A model generated the notes under the pieces. It saw nothing but the letters and a program-made list of their open reading frames with translations, ran no database searches and was not told where the DNA came from. Positions 9,175 to 17,030 of a stretch of 64,000 bases of DNA are shown here, piece after piece. This DNA is from Bradyrhizobium embrapense (GTDB taxonomy: Bacteria; Pseudomonadota; Alphaproteobacteria; Rhizobiales; Xanthobacteraceae): contig NZ_LFIP02000002.1 in NCBI RefSeq assembly GCF_001189235.2, positions 1,342,686 through 1,406,685 on the forward strand, given 5' to 3'. Every line of letters starts with the position of its first letter. The first letter of the stretch is position 1. The position numbers and the translations under genes are program-made.

Positions 9175-9276
9175 AGCATGAAATCGCGCGCTGTTTCAGA
9201 TCATCGCGGCCGCTGATACTGTACAATTCGCCAGCGAAGGCTCAGCTCAATTGCCCCCATCGAACAGGAGTATCCC

Positions 9277-10302
9277 GTGAAGGCCGTCTACAGTGATCTG
9301 CACCGCAGCCATGATCCGCAATTCTTCCTGGTCCGCGGTGTGGTCCAGCGCACCACGGAGCAGCCTGAGCGCGCCGATCGCCTGCTGGCGGGCCTGAAGG
9401 CCGGCAAGCACTCGCTGATCGAACCGACCAAATTCGGGCAGGGGCCGCGGGCGCGCGTGCACAGTCCGGAATATCTGAGCTTTCTTGCTGATGCCTGGGA
9501 CGAATGGTCGGCGCTCGGCAACGCCGGGCCGGAGATGATCGCGAACATGCACCCGGTGCGTAACGCCGGGACCTATCCCTCCCATATCGTCGGCAAGCTC
9601 GGCTGGCACACGGTCGACACCGCGGCGCCGATCGGCCCCGGCACCTGGGCCGGCGCCTGCGCCTCGAGCGACGTCGCAGTCACCGCGGCGCAGATGGTGC
9701 TCGATGGCGAGGGTGCCGTCTACGCGCTGTGCCGTCCGCCGGGTCACCATGCCTATCGCGATCTCGCCGGCGGCTTCTGCTTCCTCAACAACAGTGCGAT
9801 CGCGGCCGAACATTTGCGCCAGAAGCACGAGCGCGTCGCGATCCTCGATGTCGACGTGCATCACGGCAACGGCACGCAGGGCATCTTCTACGAGCGGGGC
9901 GACGTCTTCACCGTCTCGATCCACGCCGACCCGTCGTTCTTCTACCCCTTCGTCTGGGGCCATTCGCATGAGCGCGGCGCCGGGCCCGGTCTTGGCACCA
10001 ATCTCAACATTCCGCTCGCCAAGGGCACCGGCGACGACGATTACATCAAGGCGCTCGCCGCCGCCGAGAGGGCGATCCGCTCCTTCGCGCCGACCGCGCT
10101 GGTGGTCGCGCTCGGGCTCGACGCCTCCGAGAAGGACCCGCTCGCAGGCCTCGCCGTCACCACCGACGGCTTCCGCCGGATCGGCGAGGCGCTCGCCCGG
10201 TTCGGCCTGCCGACGGTGCTGGTGCAGGAAGGCGGCTATCTCTCAGACATCCTCGGTGCCAATCTGACGGCGGTGCTCGGCGGATTCGAAGCTGCGCGCT
10301 AG
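9277..10302 (+). CDS. Histone-deacetylase-family acetylpolyamine amidohydrolase
   Basis: Zn-dependent arginase/deacetylase-fold enzyme, 341 residues, predicted to deacetylate acetylated polyamines. Landmarks are the tandem His158-His159 in RPPGHHAY, Zn ligands Asp193 and His195 in DVDVHHGNG and Asp282 in GLDASEKDPLAG, and Tyr321 in QEGGY. All lie within two residues of the Mycoplana acetylpolyamine amidohydrolase positions I recall. GTG start with AGGAG 8 bp upstream. It seems to be a single-gene unit, with TetR upstream on the other strand. It could instead act on other acetylated amines or amides. Confidence 0.88.
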   Translation: MKAVYSDLHRSHDPQFFLVRGVVQRTTEQPERADRLLAGLKAGKHSLIEPTKFGQGPRARVHSPEYLSFLADAWDEWSALGNAGPEMIANMHPVRNAGTYPSHIVGKLGWHTVDTAAPIGPGTWAGACASSDVAVTAAQMVLDGEGAVYALCRPPGHHAYRDLAGGFCFLNNSAIAAEHLRQKHERVAILDVDVHHGNGTQGIFYERGDVFTVSIHADPSFFYPFVWGHSHERGAGPGLGTNLNIPLAKGTGDDDYIKALAAAERAIRSFAPTALVVALGLDASEKDPLAGLAVTTDGFRRIGEALARFGLPTVLVQEGGYLSDILGANLTAVLGGFEAAR

Positions 10303-10592
10303 CGTGGTTTCGACTGGTGATCGGTCCGCGCGAAAAAGCCTGTCAAGACAACGAATCTGGAGCATCGGTTTTGATCGATCAGGACCGATGCCCCAGCCGC
10401 GCGTCGCACAACAAGGCGTCGTGAATTTGCCGGTTTGTAACCAAGGCCGGATCAAGCCGTTGGTATCCCGTTCCGTTTCGTTGCGCTGACCTCGGACGGA
10501 AAGTCCGAGGTCGACCTCGCGCCCTTGCGGCTCGTCGCCGATAGTTTCATGCTGGGGCGACGGCGCCTTGTCGAGGCGTTCGGGGACTGACG
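10303..10592. other. Intergenic region with two hairpins and a possible gene tail
   Basis: No convincing gene. A stem GCATCGGT/ACCGATGC (10362-10391, 14-nt loop) and a perfect 10-bp stem GACCTCGGAC/GTCCGAGGTC with GGAAA loop (10488-10512) are present, neither followed by a T run. A start-less open frame, 10441-10590, has GC-rich third positions in its last 35 codons and could be the decayed 3' end of a lost gene. Confidence 0.35.
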
Positions 10593-11663
10593 ATGACATC
10601 AGCCAACATTGCGCGCGCGCCCTTCGGCAAATTGCACGATGGCATCGCCGTCGAGCGCGTGACGCTGCGCGGCGAACACGGCTTCGAGGCCAGCATCCTC
10701 ACTTTCGGCGCCACGCTGCAAGCGCTGCTCGTGCCCGATCGCGGCGGGCATTGCGCCGACGTCGTGCTTGGACATGACGAGTTCGAAGGCTACCTCGCTC
10801 AGCGCAAATTCTTCGGCGCGACGATCGGGCGCTACGCCAACCGGATCGCCGCCGCGCGCTTCGTGCTCGATGGCGAGACGGTAAATCTCGCCGCCAACAA
10901 CGGCCCCAATGCGCTGCACGGTGGCCCCCACGGCTTTGATCGCAAGCTGTGGCGGATTGCCCGGCTCGTCGATCAACCGGGGCCGACGCTGGTGCTGGAG
11001 CGCGAAAGCCCGCATGGCGAAGAGGGCTATCCGGGCAATCTTCAGACCCGAGTGACGTATCAGGTGCGCGACCCGGTGGAACTCGCAGTCACGTACGAGG
11101 CGACCACCGACCGGCCGACTTGCGTCAACCTCACCAATCACAGCTTCTTCAATCTCGACGGCGCGCGCTCGGGCACGCAGATCCTCGATCATCGGCTGAC
11201 GATCGCCGCAGATCATTTCCTCGCGGTGGACGCCACCGCGATTCCGCTACCGGGGCCGCCGTGGCCGGTTGACCGCACGCCGTTCGAATTCCGCAAGCCG
11301 ATCGCGATCGGCGCGCGGATCAGGATCAATGATGAGCAGCTGCGGCTCGGCCGCGGCTATGACCATAATTTCTGTCTGGCCTCGGGGACAGGCGTTCGCT
11401 TCGCCGCGCGGCTCGAGGCACCTCATAGCGGCCGCGTGATGGAGCTGTTCACCGATCAGCCGGGATTGCAGTTCTATTCCGGCAATTTCCTCGACGGTTC
11501 GACCGCCGGCAAGGGCGATTGGCTCTATCGCCAATCCGATGCGCTGTGTCTCGAACCGCACGCCTGGCCGGATACGCCGAACCGGCCCGACTTCCCGCCA
11601 GCGCGGCTCGATCCCGGGCAGATCTATCGGCGCACCGCGATCTATCGCTTCTCCACAGTGTGA
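10593..11663 (+). CDS. galM: Aldose 1-epimerase (mutarotase)
   Basis: GalM-family enzyme (356 residues) that interconverts alpha and beta anomers of aldoses in the cytoplasm. Signatures are RYANRI near residue 76, the substrate His in NALHGG, the catalytic His in NLTNHSFFNLDG and the C-terminal CLEPHAWPDTPNRPDFP. Length is normal. It is followed after 8 bp by an SMP-30 lactonase, so the pair probably handles anomerisation and lactone opening in an oxidative sugar pathway. The sugar is not identifiable. Confidence 0.9.
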   Translation: MTSANIARAPFGKLHDGIAVERVTLRGEHGFEASILTFGATLQALLVPDRGGHCADVVLGHDEFEGYLAQRKFFGATIGRYANRIAAARFVLDGETVNLAANNGPNALHGGPHGFDRKLWRIARLVDQPGPTLVLERESPHGEEGYPGNLQTRVTYQVRDPVELAVTYEATTDRPTCVNLTNHSFFNLDGARSGTQILDHRLTIAADHFLAVDATAIPLPGPPWPVDRTPFEFRKPIAIGARIRINDEQLRLGRGYDHNFCLASGTGVRFAARLEAPHSGRVMELFTDQPGLQFYSGNFLDGSTAGKGDWLYRQSDALCLEPHAWPDTPNRPDFPPARLDPGQIYRRTAIYRFSTV

Positions 11664-11671
11664 GTGACATC

Positions 11672-12577
11672 ATGACCGATCCTGCCGCCGAGCCGCTGAT
11701 CGAACGGGTCCCGACATCGGTGCTGTCAGCCGAGCGCTGTCACCTCGGCGAGGGCCCGACCTATGACGCAGCGACCGACACCGCCTGGTGGTTCGACATC
11801 CGCGAGCGTCGCCTGTTCGAGCATCGTTTTGCCAGCGGCCGCACCGTCATTCACGCGCTGCCGAAAATGGCGAGCGCGCTGGCGCGGATCGACGGCGAGC
11901 GGCAGCTGATCCTCACCGAGGATGGGCTTTACGTCCGGCAGCTCGCCGGCGGCCGGCCGGAGCTGTTTGCCGCACTCGAAGCCGACAATCCGGTGACGCG
12001 CTCCAACGATGCGCGGGTGCATCCGTCGGGCACCTTCTGGCTCGGGACCATGGGGCGTCAGGCCGAGCATAACGCCGGCGCGATCTACGCGCTGCATCAC
12101 GGCCGCATCACGCGGCTCTATCCCGGGATCACGATCCCCAACGCGATCTGCTTTTCGCCCGCAGGCGACGTCGGCTACTTCGCCGACACCGCGACCAACG
12201 TGCTGTATCGCGTACCGCTGGATCCATCGACGGGATTGCCGACCGGCGAGCCCGTCGACCTAATCAGATATCGGGGCATCGGCGGGATCGACGGCGCGAT
12301 CGTCGATGCCGATGGAATGATCTGGAACGCGCGCTGGGGCGGCGGCTGTGTCGACGTCTACGATCCCGGCGGCCGGCATTTGCGCTCGCTGAAGGTGCCG
12401 GCGAAGCAGTCGAGCTGTCCGGCTTTTGTCGGCCGCGATTTCTCGCGCGTGCTGGTCACCTCGGCCTGGCAGGACATGGACGAGGCGCAGCGCGCAGCCG
12501 ATCCCGGCCACGGCCAAACCTTCCTGCTCGACGCCGCGGCACGCGGCCGTGCCGAGCCCGACGTCAAGCTCTCCTGA
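11672..12577 (+). CDS. SMP-30/gluconolactonase-family lactonase
   Basis: Six-bladed beta-propeller lactonase, 301 residues, expected to hydrolyse an aldonolactone with a divalent metal. The metal-site regions are GEGPTYD (Glu27), RSNDARVHPSGTFWLGTM, TIPNAICFSPAG and GIDGAIVDADGMIWNARWGGG. The start at 11672 (MTDPAAEPL) is 8 bp after the galM stop and gives the family length; the longer upstream reading overlaps galM. Together with galM and the nearby SDR dehydrogenase it suggests sugar to lactone to acid conversion. Confidence 0.88.
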   Translation: MTDPAAEPLIERVPTSVLSAERCHLGEGPTYDAATDTAWWFDIRERRLFEHRFASGRTVIHALPKMASALARIDGERQLILTEDGLYVRQLAGGRPELFAALEADNPVTRSNDARVHPSGTFWLGTMGRQAEHNAGAIYALHHGRITRLYPGITIPNAICFSPAGDVGYFADTATNVLYRVPLDPSTGLPTGEPVDLIRYRGIGGIDGAIVDADGMIWNARWGGGCVDVYDPGGRHLRSLKVPAKQSSCPAFVGRDFSRVLVTSAWQDMDEAQRAADPGHGQTFLLDAAARGRAEPDVKLS

Positions 12578-12612
12578 ACGCGGCTCGCTGCCGCCTCGTT
12601 GACGCGACCTGA

Positions 12613-12636
12613 ATATTTGGACGACAGTACAAATAT
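12613..12636. promoter_or_regulatory. Palindromic operator at the TetR start codon
   Basis: ATATTTG (12613-12619) and CAAATAT (12630-12636) form perfect 7-bp arms, and the inner AC/GT at 12621-12622 and 12627-12628 also pair, so 9 of 12 positions are symmetric. The right arm overlaps the ATG at 12635. The position suggests autorepression by the TetR protein. Confidence 0.6.
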
Positions 12637-13381
12637 GGTCCGTAAACCTGCCAGGTCCGGCATCAAGCCCGACGCCAAGGCCACCAGCACCCGCAAGCCG
12701 AACATGCGCGAGGCGATCCTCGCCGCGGCGGAGGAGTTGTTCTCGACCTACGGCTTCAACGCCGTCTCGGTGCGCGACATCGCGCAGGCCGCCGGCGCCA
12801 ATCCCGGCAGCGTGACCTATCACTTCAAGACCAAAGACGGCCTGCTGCTGGAGATCTATCGGCGGCATTGCGGCCCGATGAACCGGCGGCGCTCTGAGCT
12901 GCTCGCGGAAGCGCGGCGGGTGCGCGATCTTCAAGACCGGCTGGAGGCGATCGTGCGCGCCTATGTGCTGCCGGCCTTCACCTCGGGCAGCGATCTCGCC
13001 GGCGGCGGAACGCGGTTCACGCGGTTGCGCGCGATCATGTCGGCCGAAGGCAATGAGGTGGTGCGCAAGATCATCGCGCAGACTTTCGACGACACCAGCC
13101 ATGCCTTGATCGACGCGATCCATGAAAGCCTGCCGCATATCCCGCGCACCGATCTGGTCTGGCGCGGCCACTTCCTGCTCGGCGCGCTGTACTACACACT
13201 AGTGACGCCGGAGCGCGTCTCGCGGCTGTCGCGCGGCAGCGCCGACGGCACCAACGCCGGCCACGCTATCGAAGAACTGGTACGCGCGACGGTCGCCGCG
13301 CTGCAGGCTGCGCGGCTCGATCAACCAACGCCTGTGCCGCGGAAGACCGCAAGCGCGAATCCTGGGCGCGCGCTGACCTGA
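12635..13381 (+). CDS. TetR/AcrR-family regulator
   Basis: TetR protein of 248 residues. The DNA-binding domain covers about 25-75 (MREAILAAAEELFSTYGF, then DIAQAAGANPGSVTYHFKTK), and the rest is a ligand-binding domain with a Gly/Ser-rich loop near 120. I prefer the ATG at 12635 to the in-frame TTG at 12599, because the TTG is weak and the operator palindrome would otherwise be inside the gene. It sits 57 bp after the lactonase, on the same strand, and before the SDR gene, so it likely controls one or both. Confidence 0.83.
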   Translation: MVRKPARSGIKPDAKATSTRKPNMREAILAAAEELFSTYGFNAVSVRDIAQAAGANPGSVTYHFKTKDGLLLEIYRRHCGPMNRRRSELLAEARRVRDLQDRLEAIVRAYVLPAFTSGSDLAGGGTRFTRLRAIMSAEGNEVVRKIIAQTFDDTSHALIDAIHESLPHIPRTDLVWRGHFLLGALYYTLVTPERVSRLSRGSADGTNAGHAIEELVRATVAALQAARLDQPTPVPRKTASANPGRALT

Positions 13382-13400
13382 CCCCGCGGAGTTCGTCGCC

Positions 13401-13544
13401 ATGGAGAAACTTCGGCTGCGCACCGTGCTTGGCAATCACCCGCACGTCCAGGCGGTGACGCGCGGAGAATCCGCCGCGTTCCCTGCCGACGCGCAATGCG
13501 CTATTGCTCTGCGAACAGCTTCGGTTCTGGAGGCACTCCCATGA
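13401..13544 (+). CDS. Short open frame, possible 5' remnant of a solute-binding or decarboxylase gene
   Basis: A 47-codon frame (MEKLRLRTVLGNHPHVQAV...) whose stop overlaps the SDR start as ATGA (13541-13544). The first 22 codons have the GC-rich third positions of real genes here and the KTVLG-xx-PH type opening I associate with NMT1/dihydroxyphthalate-decarboxylase-like proteins; the rest looks like random sequence. It may be a truncated gene start fused to intergenic DNA, or a leader peptide coupled to the SDR. Confidence 0.35.
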   Translation: MEKLRLRTVLGNHPHVQAVTRGESAAFPADAQCAIALRTASVLEALP

Positions 13545-14323
13545 AGAATTCCGGCAAGGTCGTCGCCATCACCGGGGCGGCGCGCGGTATCGGCAAGGCC
13601 TGCGCGGCGCGCTTCCTGGCCGATGGCGCCAGGGTCGTCATCTCCGATGTCGACGCTGCGGGGCTCGTCCACGCCGCCCAGGAACTCGGACATGAGGATC
13701 GGTTGCGGGCGGTCGAGGCCGACGTCAGCAAGCGCGCCGACGTCGATCGCATCGTGGCCACCGCGGTGAAGGAGTTCGGCCGGCTCGACGTCATGGTCAA
13801 CAACGCCGGCGTCGCGCGCAACCGCGACTTCCTCGACATCAGCGAGGCCGAGTTCGACGACGTGATGGGGATCAACCTCAAGGGCGCGTTCTTCGGCGTT
13901 CAGGCCGCAGCGCGCCAGATGATCGCGCAGGGCGGTGGCGGCGTCGTCGTCAACATGTCCTCGGTCAATGCGCTGCTCGCGATCCCCTCGCTTGCGACCT
14001 ACGCGATGTCCAAGGGTGCGATGAAGCAGCTCACCTCGGTGGCCGCCGTCGCGCTGGCGCCGCACGGCATTCGGGTCGTGGCAGTCGGGCCCGGCACGAT
14101 CCTGACCGAGATGGTGGCGACCGCGATCTTTTCGTCGGAGGACGCGCGGCGCAGCGTGCTGTCGCGCACCCCCGCGGGGCGCTGCGGCGAGCCGAGCGAA
14201 GTTGCCTCGGTGGTGTCGTTCCTCGCCAGCGACGACGCCTCCTACATCACCGGCCAGACCATCTATCCCGACGGCGGGCGGTTGATCCTCAACTACACGG
14301 TGCCGGTCAACGAGAAGAAGTAG
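13541..14323 (+). CDS. Short-chain dehydrogenase/reductase (SDR)
   Basis: Classical SDR of 260 residues. The Rossmann motif TGAARGIG is at 11-18, the acidic Asp36 in ISDVD favours NAD(H), NNAG is at 87-90, and the catalytic Ser-Tyr154-Lys158 is in YAMSKG. The C-terminus has ITGQTIYPDGGRL as in sugar and polyol dehydrogenases. The start at 13541 has GGAGG 7 bp ahead. Its place after galM, lactonase and TetR suggests oxidation of a sugar to a lactone, but 3-oxoacyl reductase or other SDR roles are not excluded. Confidence 0.87.
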   Translation: MKNSGKVVAITGAARGIGKACAARFLADGARVVISDVDAAGLVHAAQELGHEDRLRAVEADVSKRADVDRIVATAVKEFGRLDVMVNNAGVARNRDFLDISEAEFDDVMGINLKGAFFGVQAAARQMIAQGGGGVVVNMSSVNALLAIPSLATYAMSKGAMKQLTSVAAVALAPHGIRVVAVGPGTILTEMVATAIFSSEDARRSVLSRTPAGRCGEPSEVASVVSFLASDDASYITGQTIYPDGGRLILNYTVPVNEKK

Positions 14324-14441
14324 CGCGCCGCCAAAATATCGAAAACAACCCCATGCACAGTAGCCGCGGGCGGCCTGTGTCGGGATGCCGGGCCTAATTT
14401 GCGGTATTATTTTACTTTTCAGAAACCTCGCGGCATCACCA

Positions 14442-14473
14442 ACTGGATCGCCCGGTTAACCGGGCGATCCAGT
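14442..14473. terminator. 32-bp perfect palindrome between convergent genes
   Basis: ACTGGATCGCCCGGTT is followed directly by its exact reverse complement. The hairpin would have a 13-16 bp stem and almost no loop. It lies between the convergent SDR and crotonase genes, so a bidirectional terminator is the simplest reading, though neither side has a T tract. It could also be a protein-binding palindrome. Confidence 0.55.
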
Positions 14474-14508
14474 AGGCCGCGGCATGCGCGGGTGATAACA
14501 TCGGATGG

Positions 14509-15312
14509 CTACCGGCCCTTGAACTGCGGCTTGCGCTTTTCCATGAAGGCGTTGCGGCCTTCGCGGAAATCCGCGCTGTCCATGCAATCGATGCCGATCT
14601 GCTTGATCGCGGCCATGTCGCGATCGGCGGGATCCTTCAGCACCTGCGCGATGGTGATCTTGGCGGCCTTGATCGCCAGCGGCGCGTTGGCTGAAATGGT
14701 GCGCGCGATCTCCATGGTCGCGTCCCAGAGCTCAGCATCCGGCAGCACGCGGTCGACGAGGCCGATCCGCAGTGCTTCGGCGGAGTCGATCCGCATGCCG
14801 GTATACATGATCAGCCGCGCCCAGGACGGGCCGACCAGCGAGACCAGATGGCGCAGCCCGTCATACCCGTAAGCGATGCCGAGCTTGGCGGCGGGAATGC
14901 CGAACTGGCCGCTCGTGCCGGAGATGCGGATGTCGGTCAGCATCGCGACCTGCATGCCGCCACCGAGGCAGAAGCCGCGGATGCAGGCAATGGTCGGTTT
15001 CGGGTAGTCGGCCAACAGCGCGCGCTGGGCGGCGCTGCGCCGTGAATATTCCTCGGAAGCTGCCGCGTTGTGGCGGGTCTTCTCGAACTGGCTGATATCG
15101 GCGCCGGACACGAAGGCCTTGTCGCCGGCGCCGACCAGGATCACGACGCGGACGTCAGGATCGTCACGCAAGGCGGTCAGCGCTTCGCCAAGCCCCTCCC
15201 ACATCTCCAGCGACATCGCATTGCGCTTGTCGGGGTTGTTGAAGGTGACGACGCCGACGCCGTCGACCACGTTTTGCAGGATCTTGCCGTCGGCGAGCGA
15301 TTTGTCTGACAT
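14509..15312 (-). CDS. Enoyl-CoA hydratase/isomerase (crotonase) family protein
   Basis: Crotonase-fold protein of 267 residues. The CoA/oxyanion motifs AFVSGADI and GFCLGGGMQ and the C-terminal EKRKPQFKGR are present. The first catalytic Glu of true hydratases (GGGxE) is Gln here, so simple water addition is doubtful and an isomerase, hydrolase or lyase role is possible. The start at 15312 (MSDKSLADGK) gives the usual length; the longer frame upstream is not supported. It seems to be a single-gene unit, convergent with the SDR. Confidence 0.85.
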   Translation of the reverse strand: MSDKSLADGKILQNVVDGVGVVTFNNPDKRNAMSLEMWEGLGEALTALRDDPDVRVVILVGAGDKAFVSGADISQFEKTRHNAAASEEYSRRSAAQRALLADYPKPTIACIRGFCLGGGMQVAMLTDIRISGTSGQFGIPAAKLGIAYGYDGLRHLVSLVGPSWARLIMYTGMRIDSAEALRIGLVDRVLPDAELWDATMEIARTISANAPLAIKAAKITIAQVLKDPADRDMAAIKQIGIDCMDSADFREGRNAFMEKRKPQFKGR

Positions 15313-15690
15313 GTTGAGCCTATGAGTGGCCGGACTGATTTGAGCCGAGGCTAGCAGGCAGTTGCCAGCCGGGGGCAGGCGGTTTATGGCACGGCGCGAT
15401 TGCATCGGCGCGCGGTAACTCTCCCGGTAGTTGCACGGCTCGCGAAATAAACTGCCGCGAAAGGGTTGCGCGATAGACTGTGCACTTTGTGCCAGTTTAA
15501 CTGTTTCCTAGTGTTTCGACGGTACGACTGTACGCACCTGCGCGCCAGGACCGTTCCCCGACGCGCTGGGGTGCGTGCCGCAGCCTCCCGCTGCCATCGC
15601 GCCGGTAGCGGACGTCCCCCACCGGACCGGCAGGCAAGCCGGTCATCCCCGACCTCCGTGCACTCACATCGCCTCGGGCGAGGTTCAGTC
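15313..15690. other. Intergenic region upstream of the PilZ gene
   Basis: 378 bp between divergent genes. No gene with convincing codon use; open frames here are short and Arg/Ser-rich. A small dyad GTAC-GACT-GTAC lies near 15520. It must hold promoters for the crotonase (minus) and PilZ (plus) genes, but I cannot place them. Confidence 0.4.
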
Positions 15691-16344
15691 GTGTCCGTCG
15701 AAAAGTTTCTCAAGCAACGCGCGGTCAGGATCACCGTCAACGGCAGCTACACGTTGCCGAATTGGTACGATGCGCAGGGCAAGCTGCGCACCTTCGCCTG
15801 CCGCACCACGCGCGTCTCGCCGTTCCGGATGATCGTGGACGTGCCTGTCGTCGGCAAGGTCGGCGACCGGCTGACGTCGTATTTCGAGGAGTTCGGCAAG
15901 TTCGAAGGCTGCATCACCGACACGATGAGCGGCAGCTTCCTGCTCGAGCTCGAGATGACGCATGCCAGGCGCGAGAAGTTCGCCGACAAGCTGACCTGGA
16001 TCGAGAAGAAGCAGAAGGATCCGAGCGTCCGCGAGGCGCGCAACAATCCGCGCTTCGTTCCCGTCGCGCCGCATGCCATGCTGACGCTCGCGGACGGCAC
16101 CATGCAGAGCTGCTTCATCATCGACATGTCGCTGTCGGGCGCGGCAGTGTCCTCCGAGGTGCAGCCGCCGATCGGCATGCCGCTGGCGATCGGCGCCTGC
16201 GTCGGGCGCGTCGTCCGGCATCTGCCGAACGGCTTCGCGATCAAGTTCGTCGAGACCTACAAGCAGAGCGAACTGGCCCGCTTGATCGCGCGGAAGTCCA
16301 AGGAGCTGCTGGTGGCCTCCGCCGACGCGGATCCGGTTGCCTAG
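15691..16344 (+). CDS. PilZ-domain protein
   Basis: Protein of 217 residues with two PilZ-like halves. The N-terminal half (about 10-95) has the beta-barrel pattern (SPFRMIVDVPVVGKVGDRL). The C-terminal half (118-200) has NNPRFVPVA and DMSLSGAAV, a version of the RxxxR and D/NxSxxG cyclic-di-GMP motifs with the first motif altered. A cyclic-di-GMP effector role is plausible, given two GGDEF-EAL proteins in this window, but binding is uncertain. The GTG at 15691 is chosen because the sequence upstream reads as Arg-rich noncoding DNA. Confidence 0.78.
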   Translation: MSVEKFLKQRAVRITVNGSYTLPNWYDAQGKLRTFACRTTRVSPFRMIVDVPVVGKVGDRLTSYFEEFGKFEGCITDTMSGSFLLELEMTHARREKFADKLTWIEKKQKDPSVREARNNPRFVPVAPHAMLTLADGTMQSCFIIDMSLSGAAVSSEVQPPIGMPLAIGACVGRVVRHLPNGFAIKFVETYKQSELARLIARKSKELLVASADADPVA

Positions 16345-16430
16345 GGCGAGTACTCACAAATCGGGTGCGTGCGTGCGGCAATAGCGAGGACGGAGATATC
16401 CTCCAAAGCAGACGTCACCGACGCCTAGGT

Positions 16431-16462
16431 GAATGTCCGCAAAGGGCCACAAGCTGACATTC
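16431..16462 (+). repeat. Dispersed MSAKGHK-type intergenic repeat, copy 1
   Basis: A 32-bp segment beginning GAATGTCCGC, reading MSAKGHK if translated, that matches 24 of 32 bases of 16901-16932. Segments like this recur in intergenic DNA of Bradyrhizobium-type genomes and are often mis-called as small proteins; that part is recalled, not tested. Confidence 0.5.
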
Positions 16463-16473
16463 GCGAACGAAAG

Positions 16474-16803
16474 TCAGTCGCTCCTTTTGGCTTCGGCAAG
16501 CCTGTGCGCCAAGGCTTCTGTTTCCTTGACCTTATGGCGAAATCTGATGACGTTAACCAGCCAACCGAGCAAATACATGATCAGTAAGGAGACGGGAGGC
16601 CCCAGAAATCTTGTCCATGGATGCTGATCCATCAGAGGATATACGTCTAGGATCCCAAAAGTGATTCCGGCTGGAAACCACGCGAGAGACGCCAAGAGAA
16701 CGCGCCCCTTTGGATCAGACGTTAAATAGGCCAAGGTCAATATCAAGATTACGAAAACAATGTAGGCAGCACAAAGTTTGAGGCCGCCCTTGTTTAGCTT
16801 CAT
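16474..16803 (-). CDS. Small three-helix membrane protein, unknown
   Basis: Protein of 109 residues with three hydrophobic spans (about 9-27, 35-52 and 66-86) and a charged C-terminal helix (HKVKETEALAHRLAEAKRSD). Not recognised. Base composition is clearly less GC-rich than the neighbours, and related 32-bp repeats flank it (16431-16462, 16901-16932), which suggests an acquired or rearranged segment. A ribosome site (GGAGGAG) just upstream of the 16803 start supports expression. Confidence 0.6.
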   Translation of the reverse strand: MKLNKGGLKLCAAYIVFVILILTLAYLTSDPKGRVLLASLAWFPAGITFGILDVYPLMDQHPWTRFLGPPVSLLIMYLLGWLVNVIRFRHKVKETEALAHRLAEAKRSD

Positions 16804-16900
16804 ATTACTCCTCCCGGCTTTCGGGTCAGCGTAACATCATTCAGCTTTCAAGCGAATTGGGTCAGGTGGCAACTCTCAGCGACGTGAGGCACAGGGAGGC

Positions 16901-16932
16901 GAATGTCCGCTGCGGGTCAAAAGGCGACTTTC
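16901..16932 (+). repeat. Dispersed MSAKGHK-type intergenic repeat, copy 2
   Basis: Second copy of the 32-bp segment at 16431, in the same orientation, 75 percent identical, reading MSAAGQK if translated. The two copies bracket the small membrane protein gene. Confidence 0.5.
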
Positions 16933-17030
16933 CTGTGGTCGGACCGCGAGTCCGCTTTTTTACGTCTCGAATGCAGACATGATCTAGGACTGCTCACCCT
17001 AGCCTGCGGCCAGCGCGTCCGTTTCGCGCG

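Noticed and set aside
10362..10391. GCATCGGT/ACCGATGC hairpin as terminator of the amidohydrolase-like gene
   Set aside because: Fourteen-base loop, no T tract and 60 bp from the stop; listed only as part of the intergenic region.
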